NCBI GenBank assembly: GCA_964504385.1
Contig: CAZDEF010000047.1
Location: 1-20,100, forward strand
Length of the DNA stretch: 20,100 nt
Source of the DNA: Limiplasma sp964504385
GTDB lineage: Bacteria > Bacillota > Clostridia > Christensenellales > Aristaeellaceae
Reading direction: 5' to 3'
The position numbers and the translations under genes are program-made. Below the pieces are notes generated by a model. That model ran no database searches. It was not told the origin of the DNA and was given only the letters and a program-made list of their open reading frames with translations. Shown piece after piece: positions 7,761 through 14,681 of this stretch (positions are counted from its first letter, which is position 1; every line of letters begins with the position of its first letter).

Positions 7761-8526
7761 TCTGACGCAGCCTCCTTTCGAGCTTGCCTACCAGATGGGA
7801 GAAGAACACGACCATGACCAGATAAATGAGCGCCACCGCGATGAGGGGCATGAAGGCAGAATAGGTCGCGCCGCGGATGCGGTTGCCGGCAAAGGTGAGG
7901 TCGCCCACGGCGACATAGCCGGCCACGGAGGTTTCCTTCAGCAGGACGATAAACTCGTTGGCCAGCGTGGGCAGCACGTTTTTGAGCACCTGCGGCGCGA
8001 TGATGAACCACATCGTCTGCAGGTAATTCAGACCCAGACTGCGGCCCGCCTCGAACTGGCCCTTGTCGATGGACATGATGCCGCCGCGGAAGATCTCGGC
8101 CACATAGGCGCCGGAGTTGAAGCCGAAGGCCAGCGTAGCCACCATCACGCCGTTGTCCGACGAGGCGAAGATGATGTAGTACATGATCATCAGCTGCACC
8201 ACCACAGGCGTGCCGCGGATGACGGTCACATACAGGCGGCAGAGGCCGTCCAGCAGGTGCAGCGCCGTTTTGCCCACGCCCTTGCGCATGGTGGAGCGGT
8301 TGTTGTTCCATGTGGTGCGCACGGCGGCCACCAGAAGGCCCAGCACAATGCCGATCACCACCGCCAACAGCGCGATGAGCAGCGTGTTTTTCAGGCCCGT
8401 CACCAGCAGCTTCCAGCGGTCTTTCATGATGAAGTTCAGGGTGAACTCCATCTTCATCTGTTCAAACCACGCAGCGATGCCGCTCTGCGCAGCCGTGGCC
8501 ATCAGGCCGGTCGTCCATAGATTCAC
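7747..8526 (-). CDS. Polar amino acid ABC transporter permease
   Basis: This is the inner-membrane subunit of the amino acid importer (HisM/GlnP family), 259 residues. The diagnostic VIRGTPVVVQLMIMYY is present, and the EAA-type loop reads QFEAGRSLGLNYLQTMWFII followed by APQVLKNVLP. The roughly 45 residues before the first membrane helix (KNTLLIALLAVVIGIVLGLL) are longer than in many members. The GTG at 8526 follows AAGGAGG (8534-8540) with 7 bases spacing. There is one permease gene, so the channel is presumably a homodimer. The gene lies downstream of the binding protein, separated from it by a hairpin that may reduce its expression. Confidence 0.95.
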   Translation of the reverse strand: MNLWTTGLMATAAQSGIAAWFEQMKMEFTLNFIMKDRWKLLVTGLKNTLLIALLAVVIGIVLGLLVAAVRTTWNNNRSTMRKGVGKTALHLLDGLCRLYVTVIRGTPVVVQLMIMYYIIFASSDNGVMVATLAFGFNSGAYVAEIFRGGIMSIDKGQFEAGRSLGLNYLQTMWFIIAPQVLKNVLPTLANEFIVLLKETSVAGYVAVGDLTFAGNRIRGATYSAFMPLIAVALIYLVMVVFFSHLVGKLERRLRQSDNR

Positions 8527-8560
8527 GGTTCGTCCTCCTTAAAAAAAACGCATAACGCGG

Positions 8561-8588
8561 GAAAACTCCCCTCAGAAAAGAGGGGAGT
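8561..8588 (-). terminator. Hairpin between binding protein and permease genes (probable partial terminator)
   Basis: Read on the minus strand, a perfect 9 bp stem (8580-8588 with 8565-8573, ACTCCCCTC and its complement) and a 6-base loop are followed by only TTTC. The T-run is short, so incomplete termination or mRNA 3'-end protection is likely. Such hairpins often give more binding protein than permease and ATPase. Confidence 0.6.
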
Positions 8589-8605
8589 GGGGGTACGGTC
8601 GGGGC

Positions 8606-9349
8606 TTATTCGGCCTTGATGTACTTGCCGATGATGGCTTCCACCGTGCCGTCAGCAATCAGCTCGCTCAGCGCAGCGTCGAACTTCTCCAGCAGCTCGG
8701 TGTTGTTCTTGGCGATGCAGGCGGCGTAATCTTCCACAGCGTAGGAAGTTTCCAGCACCTTCAGGCCTTCGTTGGCGGCCACATAGGCCTTGGCGGGCTC
8801 GTTGTCGATAATCACGCAGTCGATCTTGTCGGCCACCAGCGCCATGGTCGCATCGTTGCCGTTGGGGAAGCGCATCACGTTCTCGTCGCCGAAGTCGCCG
8901 CTGGCGTAGATGTCGCCGGTGGTGGACAACTGCACGCCGATCTTGTAGGAAGCGCCTTCCGCAAACAGATCGTCAACACTGGTGATGGGGCTGTTTTCCT
9001 TCACGATAACGGACTGGATGCCCGTGGCGTAGGAAGAGCTGAAGTTGATCATCATCGCGCGTTCTTCGGTCACGGTCATGCCGGCCATGCCGACATCCGC
9101 CTTGCCGGACTGCACAGCGCCGATGATGGCGTCGAACTCCATGTCGGCCACTTCGAACTCCATGCCCAGCTTTTCAGCGATGGCGGAGCAGATCTCCACG
9201 TCGATGCCCACCACGGTCTCGCCATCGTAGTATTCATAGGGAGGGAAAGACGCGTTGGTGGCCATGGTCAAGGTGTTGTCATCAGCCAGAGCAGCGGTCA
9301 GGGACAGGATCATCATCAGGGACAGGGCCAGTGCAAGCAGCTTCTTCAT
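8606..9349 (-). CDS. Polar amino acid ABC transporter substrate-binding protein
   Basis: This is the solute receptor of the amino acid importer (SBP_bac_3 family), 247 residues. The start of the mature protein, MATNASFPPYEYYDG followed by VGIDVEICSAIAEKLG, is the classic pattern, and the following SGKADVGMAGMTVTEERA is also family-typical. The N-terminus MKKLLALALSLMMILSLTAA is a signal peptide with a likely cleavage after ALA (about residue 23); no lipobox cysteine is seen. ATG 9349 has GAAGGAGG 10 bases upstream. The open frame extends upstream to 9439 but runs through the promoter, so that extension is rejected. It is the first gene of the operon, behind a consensus promoter and an ArgR-like box. 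Arginine or another basic amino acid is therefore the leading guess, based on the operator rather than on binding-site residues. Confidence 0.93.
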   Translation of the reverse strand: MKKLLALALSLMMILSLTAALADDNTLTMATNASFPPYEYYDGETVVGIDVEICSAIAEKLGMEFEVADMEFDAIIGAVQSGKADVGMAGMTVTEERAMMINFSSSYATGIQSVIVKENSPITSVDDLFAEGASYKIGVQLSTTGDIYASGDFGDENVMRFPNGNDATMALVADKIDCVIIDNEPAKAYVAANEGLKVLETSYAVEDYAACIAKNNTELLEKFDAALSELIADGTVEAIIGKYIKAE

Positions 9350-9406
9350 GGTTAAAAATCCTCCTTCAATATCACTTTCGTGGTTGGTTCCTTTTGGAAT
9401 GAACCA

Positions 9407-9435
9407 AGTATACAACGGTTTATGCAGCGTGTCAA
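9407..9435 (-). promoter_or_regulatory. Consensus sigma-A promoter of the amino acid transporter operon
   Basis: On the minus strand a perfect TTGACA (9430-9435) is separated by exactly 17 bases from TATACT (9407-9412). Transcription should start near 9400, about 50 bases before the ATG at 9349. An AT-rich stretch upstream (9441-9474) could act as an UP element. Confidence 0.93.
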
Positions 9436-9441
9436 GCACTT

Positions 9442-9459
9442 TTTGAATAAATATTCATA
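9442..9459 (-). promoter_or_regulatory. ArgR/AhrC-type operator (ARG box)
   Basis: The minus-strand sequence TATGAATATTTATTCAAA fits the ARG box consensus TNTGAATWWWWATTCANW at every defined position, and its core TGAATA/TATTCA is a perfect inverted repeat. It lies 6 bases upstream of the -35 element. ArgR/AhrC is the arginine-responsive repressor/activator that controls arginine metabolism and uptake. The adjoining positions that would hold a tandem second box (9463-9480) match poorly. The region is AT-rich, so a chance match is possible. Confidence 0.6.
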
Positions 9460-9535
9460 TTTTTTCAAAGAAAATCCTGAATGAATGCATAAGAAGTGTA
9501 TATTTAGCGATTCCGGAAGATATTCGACCATTCTG

Positions 9536-10096
9536 TCATGCATTGCGCTGGGAATTCAGGTAGGTTTCCACACCCATTTCGTATGCATCGCAGCCGTATG
9601 CATCCACCGCCACGGTCAGCGGCATATCGCGGATGACGAGGCGCTTGATGCTTTCCGGGCCGAGATCGTCGTACGCCACCACGGTCAGCTCCTCCACGCA
9701 GGCGGCCATATACGCCGCACAGCCGCCGATGGCGGCAAAGTAGACCGAGCCGGTCTCCTTCAGCGCCTGACGAACAGATTCGCTCCGGCCGCCCTTGCCG
9801 ATGAGCGCGTTCACGCCGTAGCGCAGCATTTGGGGCGTATAGGGATCCATGCGCATGCTGGTGGTGGGGCCGATGGCGCCGCAGGGCCTGCCGGGCGGGG
9901 TGGGCGTGGGGCCTGCATAATAAACCGTCTGTCCGCGCAGATCCACGGGCGGCTGCCCGCCCGCATCCATGGCGGCGCACATGCGGCCGTGCGCCGCGTC
10001 GCGTGCGGTATAGATCACGCCGGATACCAAAACATGATCGCCGGCGTGTAGCTTCAGCAGATCTTCTTTTGAAAAGGGAGCATTCAGGTGCAGCAT
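9536..10096 (-). CDS. fumB: Class I Fe-S hydro-lyase beta subunit, probably fumarate hydratase
   Basis: This is the C-terminal-domain subunit of a two-subunit class I fumarase (fumarate + water to L-malate), possibly tartrate dehydratase, which shares this fold. At 186 residues it is the normal size. Key motifs are SGVIYTARDAAHGR (residues 25-38), YYAGPTPTPPG, the GPTTSMRMDPYTP stretch and IGKGGR (about 99-104); the GPTTS-R-D region and GKGG contact substrate in this family. ATG 10096 follows AAGGAGG (10104-10110) at 7 bases. It starts 30 bases after the alpha-subunit gene, in the usual alpha-beta order. The symbol follows the archaeal/clostridial two-subunit usage and is not E. coli FumB. 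No terminator is evident after the stop. Confidence 0.9.
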   Translation of the reverse strand: MLHLNAPFSKEDLLKLHAGDHVLVSGVIYTARDAAHGRMCAAMDAGGQPPVDLRGQTVYYAGPTPTPPGRPCGAIGPTTSMRMDPYTPQMLRYGVNALIGKGGRSESVRQALKETGSVYFAAIGGCAAYMAACVEELTVVAYDDLGPESIKRLVIRDMPLTVAVDAYGCDAYEMGVETYLNSQRNA

Positions 10097-10126
10097 ACCT
10101 TTTCCTCCTTAACGATGTATGGTGCG

Positions 10127-10975
10127 TTACAGCACGGCGCTGGCGTGGCGGGTCACATGGCAGCCCACGTTGACGGCTACGGGCAGCCCCGCGATATGGG
10201 TGGGGAACGCCTTGATGCGCACGCTCAGGCAGGTGGTGCGTCCGCCGAAGCCCTGCGGGCCGATGCCCAGCGCATTGATGCTTTCCAGCAGTTCCTGTTC
10301 CAGCGCGTCATAGTAGGGATCCGGGTGAGGGCCTTCGCGCAGCTCGATGAGCGCTTCCTTGGCCAGCTCTGCCACGCGCTCAAACGTTCCGCCCACGCCC
10401 ACGCCCAGCATCATGGGCGGGCAGGGGTTGGAACCGGCCAGTCTGGCGGTTTCGATGACAAAATCCTTCACGCCCTGTAAGCCCTGCGCGGGGGTGAGCA
10501 TGCACAGACGGCTCATGTTCTCGCTGCCAAATCCCTTGGGCGCAACGGTCAGCTTCAGCCGGTCGCCCTCCACCAGCCGGGTGTGCAGGATGGCGGGCGT
10601 GTTGTTGCCGGTATTGCCGCGGCGGATGGGATCGCCCACGGCGGATTTGCGCAGGTAGCCCTCGGTGTAGCCGCGCGCTACGCCTGCGTTGACCGCATCC
10701 TCCAGCAGACCGTCCACGATGTGCGCATCCTGCCCCACATCGGCATACACCACGGCCAGTCCCGTATCCTGACAGATGGGCATGCACTGCTCGCGGGCGA
10801 TGCAGGCGTTCTGGCAGATGAGCTTCAGCGTGTCCTTGGCGGGGGCAAAGGGTTCGGCTTCGCAGGCGCTGCACAGCAGGCCTTCCACCTGCGGCGGCAG
10901 CAGTGTGCAGGCTTCTATGCACAGCCGCGCCACGGTATCGGTAATGGCTGTGCAGGAGATCTCACGTCGTTCCAT
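10127..10975 (-). CDS. fumA: Class I Fe-S hydro-lyase alpha subunit, probably fumarate hydratase
   Basis: This is the N-terminal-domain subunit that holds the oxygen-sensitive 4Fe-4S cluster of the class I fumarase, 282 residues. Cys 68 in ICQDTG, Cys 185 in SNPCPP and Cys 272 near the C-terminus (VNVGCH) are the plausible cluster ligands, placed as in other class I enzymes. The GNTGNNTPA, APKGFGSENMSRL and MLGVGVGGTFE segments are family-typical. ATG 10975 has GGAGG 10 bases upstream; the open frame runs further to 11062 but that part overlaps the preceding gene. It follows a metallophosphoesterase gene by 16 bases, so the three form one unit. Tartrate dehydratase (TtdA) is the main alternative. 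The oxygen-labile cluster suits an anaerobe. Confidence 0.9.
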   Translation of the reverse strand: MERREISCTAITDTVARLCIEACTLLPPQVEGLLCSACEAEPFAPAKDTLKLICQNACIAREQCMPICQDTGLAVVYADVGQDAHIVDGLLEDAVNAGVARGYTEGYLRKSAVGDPIRRGNTGNNTPAILHTRLVEGDRLKLTVAPKGFGSENMSRLCMLTPAQGLQGVKDFVIETARLAGSNPCPPMMLGVGVGGTFERVAELAKEALIELREGPHPDPYYDALEQELLESINALGIGPQGFGGRTTCLSVRIKAFPTHIAGLPVAVNVGCHVTRHASAVL

Positions 10976-10991
10976 CTTTTGATAACCTCCC

Positions 10992-11672
10992 TCAATCCAT
11001 ATGGATGAGCAGTACTTCACAGGGGTTGTTCCAGCGGGGCAAGCGCACGGGATTGCCCACACCGGCGGAGATGATCATCCGCCCGTCCACCACGCCGCGC
11101 GTATAACGCGGAAACAGCCCTTGCCCGGGCGCGTAAACGCCCTGCGAGCCAAGGCGGATCTGGCCGCCATGGGCATGCCCGGCCACCACCAGATCGATAT
11201 CGCGGCCGCGCATATGGCGGATGTACATTTCCGGTTTGTGGCACAGCAGCACCTTCGGGCCCTCTTCGCACACAAAGCGATCCAGCATATCGGGTTCCTT
11301 CACGATTTTGGGGTCGTACCAGCCGCCGATGACGGCTTCGCCAAAGCGCACGAAGCGGTTCACCAGGACCTCCGCGCCGGTCTGGTCCAGCTCGCGGCGC
11401 AGGGCACGGTAGTCCTCCTGCCGCGTTTCATGGTTGCCCAGCGAGAAAAACGTGGGCATGCGGCGGGATGCCTCCGTCAGAAAGGCCAGCCCGCGGTCGT
11501 ATTGCTTCCGGTAGCGGTCGCTGATATCCCCCGGCACCAGCAGCGCATCCGCCCCGGAGACGAGCGGAAAGAGATCGTCGTAGGGTTCGTTGTGCAGATC
11601 GCTGATCACGGCGAAGGTCATCGGCGAGGTCAGCTTGCCGGTATGGTGTTCATAGCAGGTCACTTTGCGCAT
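10992..11672 (-). CDS. Metallophosphoesterase, YkuE/calcineurin-like
   Basis: This is a calcineurin-fold phosphoesterase of 226 residues. All metal-binding motifs are intact: SDLHN (24-28), GD (48-49), GNHE (79-82), LCHKPE and GHAHGGQ. GHAHGGQIR and the later GLFPRYTRG are typical of the YkuE-like group of predicted phosphohydrolases; the substrate is unknown. No signal peptide or membrane anchor is visible, whereas many YkuE relatives have one. ATG 11672 has CAGGAGGAG at 8 bases; the longer frame from 11714 runs past the promoter. It is the first gene before the fumarase pair, and I see no biochemical reason for the pairing. Confidence 0.9.
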   Translation of the reverse strand: MRKVTCYEHHTGKLTSPMTFAVISDLHNEPYDDLFPLVSGADALLVPGDISDRYRKQYDRGLAFLTEASRRMPTFFSLGNHETRQEDYRALRRELDQTGAEVLVNRFVRFGEAVIGGWYDPKIVKEPDMLDRFVCEEGPKVLLCHKPEMYIRHMRGRDIDLVVAGHAHGGQIRLGSQGVYAPGQGLFPRYTRGVVDGRMIISAGVGNPVRLPRWNNPCEVLLIHMD

Positions 11673-11704
11673 AGAGGGCGCTCCTCCTGTGGCATGATGG
11701 AACC

Positions 11705-11733
11705 ATTGTACCACCGGCAGGGAGGCTTCGCAA
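11705..11733 (-). promoter_or_regulatory. Probable promoter of the metallophosphoesterase-fumarase operon
   Basis: On the minus strand TTGCGA (11728-11733), a 17-base spacer and TACAAT (11705-11710) are seen, with TGG just before the -10 box giving an extended -10 element. Transcription would start near 11698, about 25 bases before the ATG. Confidence 0.6.
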
Positions 11734-11780
11734 GGGGAGCAGAAAGTGGCAAAAAGTTTTGTTAAAATTTCGTTTCAGAA

Positions 11781-11809
11781 TTGTTAAATTGTGCGCGTTG
11801 TGTTACAAT
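11781..11809 (+). promoter_or_regulatory. Promoter of the HAD phosphatase / L,D-transpeptidase operon
   Basis: TTGTTA (11781-11786), a 17-base spacer and TACAAT (11804-11809) preceded by TGT give an extended -10 promoter. Transcription would start near 11816. The leader then carries a small hairpin (CGGGTA 11821-11826 with TACCCG 11835-11840) before the ribosome binding site. It is divergent from the promoter at 11705-11733. Confidence 0.75.
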
Positions 11810-11865
11810 AGCAGTATCTACGGGTATGCACTCGTACCCGAATGTACGGAAGGATGGTTTTAGCC

Positions 11866-12666
11866 ATGACGGATGCGGAACTGCGGGCCAAGCTTGCGCC
11901 CATCAAGTGCTTTATGCTGGATATGGACGGTACCTTTTACTTGGGCGATAACCTGCTGGAGGGCTCGCTGGACTTTCTGGAGAAGCTGAACGAGACCGGC
12001 CGCAAGAGCCTGTTCGTCACCAACAACTCCTCCAAATCCGCCGATGTATATGTAAAGAAGCTGGAGCGGATGGGCGTGCGCGATATCTTCCGCAATGTGC
12101 TCACCTCCGGCCACGCAGCCGCCAGCTACTGCCGCCGCGAGTTTGCGGGCAAGAAGGCCTTCCTGCTGGGCAACGATATGCTGAAAAAGGAACTGATCGA
12201 GCTGGGGCTGGAGATCGACAACGAAAACCCGGACTATGTGCTCATCGCCTACGATACCACCCTTGACTATGCCAAAATGACCGCCGTGTGCGACTTTGTG
12301 CGCGCCGGTCTGCCCTACATCGCCACCCATCCGGATTTCAACTGCCCCACGGAAACCGGCTTTGCACCGGATATCGGCGCGATCATCGCCTTCATCGAGG
12401 CCAGCACCGGCCGCCGTCCGGATCTCATTCTGGGCAAGCCCTACGCCGGCATCGTGGAGGAAGCGCTCAAGCTGACCGGGCTGGAAAAGCATGAGCTGGC
12501 TATGGTGGGCGACCGGCTGTATACCGACATTGCCACCGGCAAGAACTTCGGCATGCTGTCCATCATGGTGCTCACCGGAGAGGGCACGCTGGAAGAAGTG
12601 AAGGAAACCGGCATTGAGCCCGATCTGATTTTCGAGCGTCTCAGCGCCATGAATCCGTATCTCTGA
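11866..12666 (+). CDS. HAD-IIA family phosphatase, NagD/p-nitrophenylphosphatase-like
   Basis: This is a haloacid dehalogenase superfamily phosphatase with the type IIA cap, 266 residues. Motif I is LDMDGTFYLG with nucleophile Asp 19 and acid Asp 21; motif II is VTNNSS (51-56); motif III Lys 191 lies in LGKPY; motif IV is GDRLYTDI with Asp 216 and Asp 221. NagD-type enzymes dephosphorylate small phosphorylated metabolites such as sugar and nucleoside monophosphates; the true substrate is unknown. In-frame ATGs at 11842 and 11854 lie before or on the GGAAGGA ribosome binding site (11848-11854), so ATG 11866 is chosen. The gene is followed by the L,D-transpeptidase gene after 27 bases, so the two probably share the promoter at 11781-11809. 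Confidence 0.93.
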   Translation: MTDAELRAKLAPIKCFMLDMDGTFYLGDNLLEGSLDFLEKLNETGRKSLFVTNNSSKSADVYVKKLERMGVRDIFRNVLTSGHAAASYCRREFAGKKAFLLGNDMLKKELIELGLEIDNENPDYVLIAYDTTLDYAKMTAVCDFVRAGLPYIATHPDFNCPTETGFAPDIGAIIAFIEASTGRRPDLILGKPYAGIVEEALKLTGLEKHELAMVGDRLYTDIATGKNFGMLSIMVLTGEGTLEEVKETGIEPDLIFERLSAMNPYL

Positions 12667-12693
12667 GAAACCTAAGGAAAGGTGATATCACGA

Positions 12694-14616
12694 ATGAAGC
12701 GTTTGCTTGCCTGCCTGCTGCTGCTTGCCATGCTGTGCGCCATGGTTCCCGCCCTGTCCGAGGATGAGCCCGAAGCCTCGACCGTGCTCCAGTACGGCGA
12801 CACGGGCGAAGAGGTGAAGACCCTGCAGCAGTATCTGCTGGATCTGGGGTATTTCAGCGGAAAGACGACAGGAAAATTCCTCAAAGCCACAAAATCTGCC
12901 GTGGAGCAGTTCCAGAAGGATTATGGTCTGGAAGCGACCGGCATGCTGGATGGCGAAACGGAAGTGGAACTGCTCAATGCCGAGTACCGCGCCCTGCGCT
13001 ACGGCATGGACGGCGACGATGTGAAAAAGCTGCAGGAAGAGCTCATCTCGCTGGGCTACCTCAGCACCAATGCGACCGGCAAGTACCGCGATGCGACCGT
13101 GGCCGCCGTGAAGGCATTCCAGAAGCAGCACAGCCTGACCGAGAGCGGCGAGGCGACCATCGCCACCCTGCGCATGCTGTACAGCGGTTATGCCCTGCCC
13201 AAGGGCGGCCAGCCCACCGCTACCCCGGCGCCCAACGCTTCCGGCACGGAGGATATGGTGATCGCCGGCGACGGCGAAGCGCTGGACGAATACGCCTATC
13301 AGAAGAAGCTGTCCCGCGGCGCAAAGGGCGAGGACGTGAAGAGCGTGCAGACGCGCCTGAAGGAGCTGGGCTTCTTCGACGGCCCCATCAGCGGCAATTA
13401 CATGAACCAGACCGTGGCGTCCATGAAGGCGTTTCAGGAGCACAACGGCCTGAAAGTGACCGGCGTGACGGACGAAGAAACGTGGAATGTGCTGTTCAAT
13501 GATGAAAATGTGCTGAACACCAGCGCCACCGCACGTCCCACGCCTGTGCCCACGCCCGTGCCCTACGCCATCACCGTGGACGTGACCAACCAGATCACCT
13601 TTGTGTATGGGCGGGACGAAAACGGCGAATACACCGTGCCCGTGAAGCGCATGATCTGCTCCACCGGCACCGTGGCCACGCCCAGCGATGTGGGCGATTG
13701 GGTGCTGTCCGGCCGCCGGGCGCGGTGGTGCTACTTCCCCGCCTACGGCAGCCATGCCCAGTACTGGACCAAGATCAACGAATCCATCGCCTTCCACAGC
13801 GTGACCTACCGCGCGGTGGATTACGATGCACTGAATGTCAAGAGCTATAACCGCCTGGGCAAGCGTGCCTCCCACGGCTGTGTGCGCCTGCTGGTGAGCG
13901 ATGCGCAGTGGATCTACGAAAACATTGGCGAGGGCGTGGTGGTGACCATCACCGAAGACCTGCCCAGAGACGAGGAGCTGACCCGGGCGCTGGCTGCGCC
14001 GCCGCTCAACAGCGCCAAGAACGGCCCCGCCACCACCCCTGAACCCACGCCTGAACCGGTGTACACCTCCAACGGACTGCCGCCCCAGCCCTTCCGCGAC
14101 CTGAGCACCGGCAAGACCGGCGAGGACGTATACTGGCTGCAGATGAAGCTCAAGGAGCTGGGCTACTACACCGGCACCGTCACCGGCGGTTACTACAGCG
14201 GCACCGCCGCCGCCGTGAAAGCCTTCCAGAAGTCCAACGGCCTGAGCGCCGACGGTAAGGCGGGCAAGAAGACGCTCAACATCCTCTATGCGGACGTGCT
14301 CAACACGCCCACGCCTGTGCCCACCGCCACCCCGGCGCCTACGCCGGAACCGGAGTACGTCTCCGGCGGCATGCCGCCCCAGCCCTTCCGCCAGATGAAC
14401 CGCAAGGATACCGGCACGGATGTGTACTGGCTGCAGCGCAAGTTGCAGGAGTTGGGCTACTTCACCGGCACGGTCAGCGGCGTGTACGATGATGACACCT
14501 ACAACGCGGTGAAGGCCTATCAGAGGGATAACGGCCTGACGGTGGACGGCAAGGCCGGCCCCAAGACCCTCAATCACCTTTACGCCGAGGAGCTGGCGGC
14601 GGCTGAGGCATCCTGA
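12694..14616 (+). CDS. Secreted L,D-transpeptidase with five peptidoglycan-binding modules
   Basis: This is a cell-wall enzyme expected to form 3-3 peptide cross-links or attach proteins to peptidoglycan outside the membrane. It has 640 residues. A signal peptide (MKRLLACLLLLAMLCAMVPA, cleavage likely after LS near residue 22) is followed by three PG_binding_1 modules (about 34-92, 103-160, 206-268), a YkuD catalytic domain (about 291-421) and two more modules (about 460-536 and 559-634). The catalytic motif SHGCVRL carries Cys 396 and His 394. Pro/Thr-rich linkers such as RPTPVPTPVP and TPEPTPEP separate the parts. The last two modules are near copies, including the PPQPFR lead-in. ATG 12694 is favoured over GTG 12682 because AGGTGAT (12680-12686) lies 7 bases upstream. 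Five binding modules flanking a central YkuD domain is a high number. Confidence 0.93.
   Translation: MKRLLACLLLLAMLCAMVPALSEDEPEASTVLQYGDTGEEVKTLQQYLLDLGYFSGKTTGKFLKATKSAVEQFQKDYGLEATGMLDGETEVELLNAEYRALRYGMDGDDVKKLQEELISLGYLSTNATGKYRDATVAAVKAFQKQHSLTESGEATIATLRMLYSGYALPKGGQPTATPAPNASGTEDMVIAGDGEALDEYAYQKKLSRGAKGEDVKSVQTRLKELGFFDGPISGNYMNQTVASMKAFQEHNGLKVTGVTDEETWNVLFNDENVLNTSATARPTPVPTPVPYAITVDVTNQITFVYGRDENGEYTVPVKRMICSTGTVATPSDVGDWVLSGRRARWCYFPAYGSHAQYWTKINESIAFHSVTYRAVDYDALNVKSYNRLGKRASHGCVRLLVSDAQWIYENIGEGVVVTITEDLPRDEELTRALAAPPLNSAKNGPATTPEPTPEPVYTSNGLPPQPFRDLSTGKTGEDVYWLQMKLKELGYYTGTVTGGYYSGTAAAVKAFQKSNGLSADGKAGKKTLNILYADVLNTPTPVPTATPAPTPEPEYVSGGMPPQPFRQMNRKDTGTDVYWLQRKLQELGYFTGTVSGVYDDDTYNAVKAYQRDNGLTVDGKAGPKTLNHLYAEELAAAEAS
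14071..14595 (+). repeat. Tandem duplication of a peptidoglycan-binding module
   Basis: Two in-frame copies with a 294-base period encode the last two modules of the L,D-transpeptidase. The copies (14071-14301 and 14368-14595) share an exact 20-base block, TGCCGCCCCAGCCCTTCCGC, at 14078-14097 and 14372-14391, plus strong protein similarity (DVYWLQ-KL-ELGY-TGTV, GLS/TADGKAG-KTLN). They differ more from the three N-terminal modules, so this pair is the younger duplication. Confidence 0.8.
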
Positions 14617-14636
14617 ATCCATCTGAATCTAATCTG

Positions 14637-14669
14637 CGGGCGGCTGCAAGCCAGCCGCCTGTTTTGATT
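14637..14669 (+). terminator. Intrinsic terminator after the L,D-transpeptidase gene
   Basis: A 10 bp GC-rich stem (14637-14646 with 14652-14661, one G-T pair) and the loop CAAGC are followed by TTTTGATTT. It ends about 12 bases before the first plausible azlC start, so azlC transcription either passes through it or starts at a site I cannot recognise. Confidence 0.85.
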
Positions 14670-14681
14670 TCCGGAAAGAAA

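Noticed and set aside
7408..8520. A 370-codon open frame on the plus strand over the amino acid ATPase and permease
   Set aside because: The minus strand carries clear ABC transporter motifs; the plus frame spans both genes and has no family resemblance.
9350..9439. N-terminal extension of the amino acid binding protein
   Set aside because: It would run through the promoter and lacks a ribosome binding site, while ATG 9349 starts a perfect signal peptide behind GAAGGAGG.
9463..9480. A second tandem ARG box 3 bases from the first
   Set aside because: Only about 11 of 16 defined positions match in an AT-rich stretch, which is near what chance would give.
11821..11840. Small hairpin CGGGTA/TACCCG in the leader of the HAD phosphatase gene as a riboswitch or operator
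   Set aside because: A 6 bp stem alone is too small; at most it stabilises the 5' end of the mRNA.
12688..14622. A 644-codon open frame on the minus strand fully opposite the L,D-transpeptidase gene
   Set aside because: It is a mirror of the GC-rich codon pattern of the real gene; its His/Gly/Ala-rich translation resembles no protein and it lacks a ribosome binding site.
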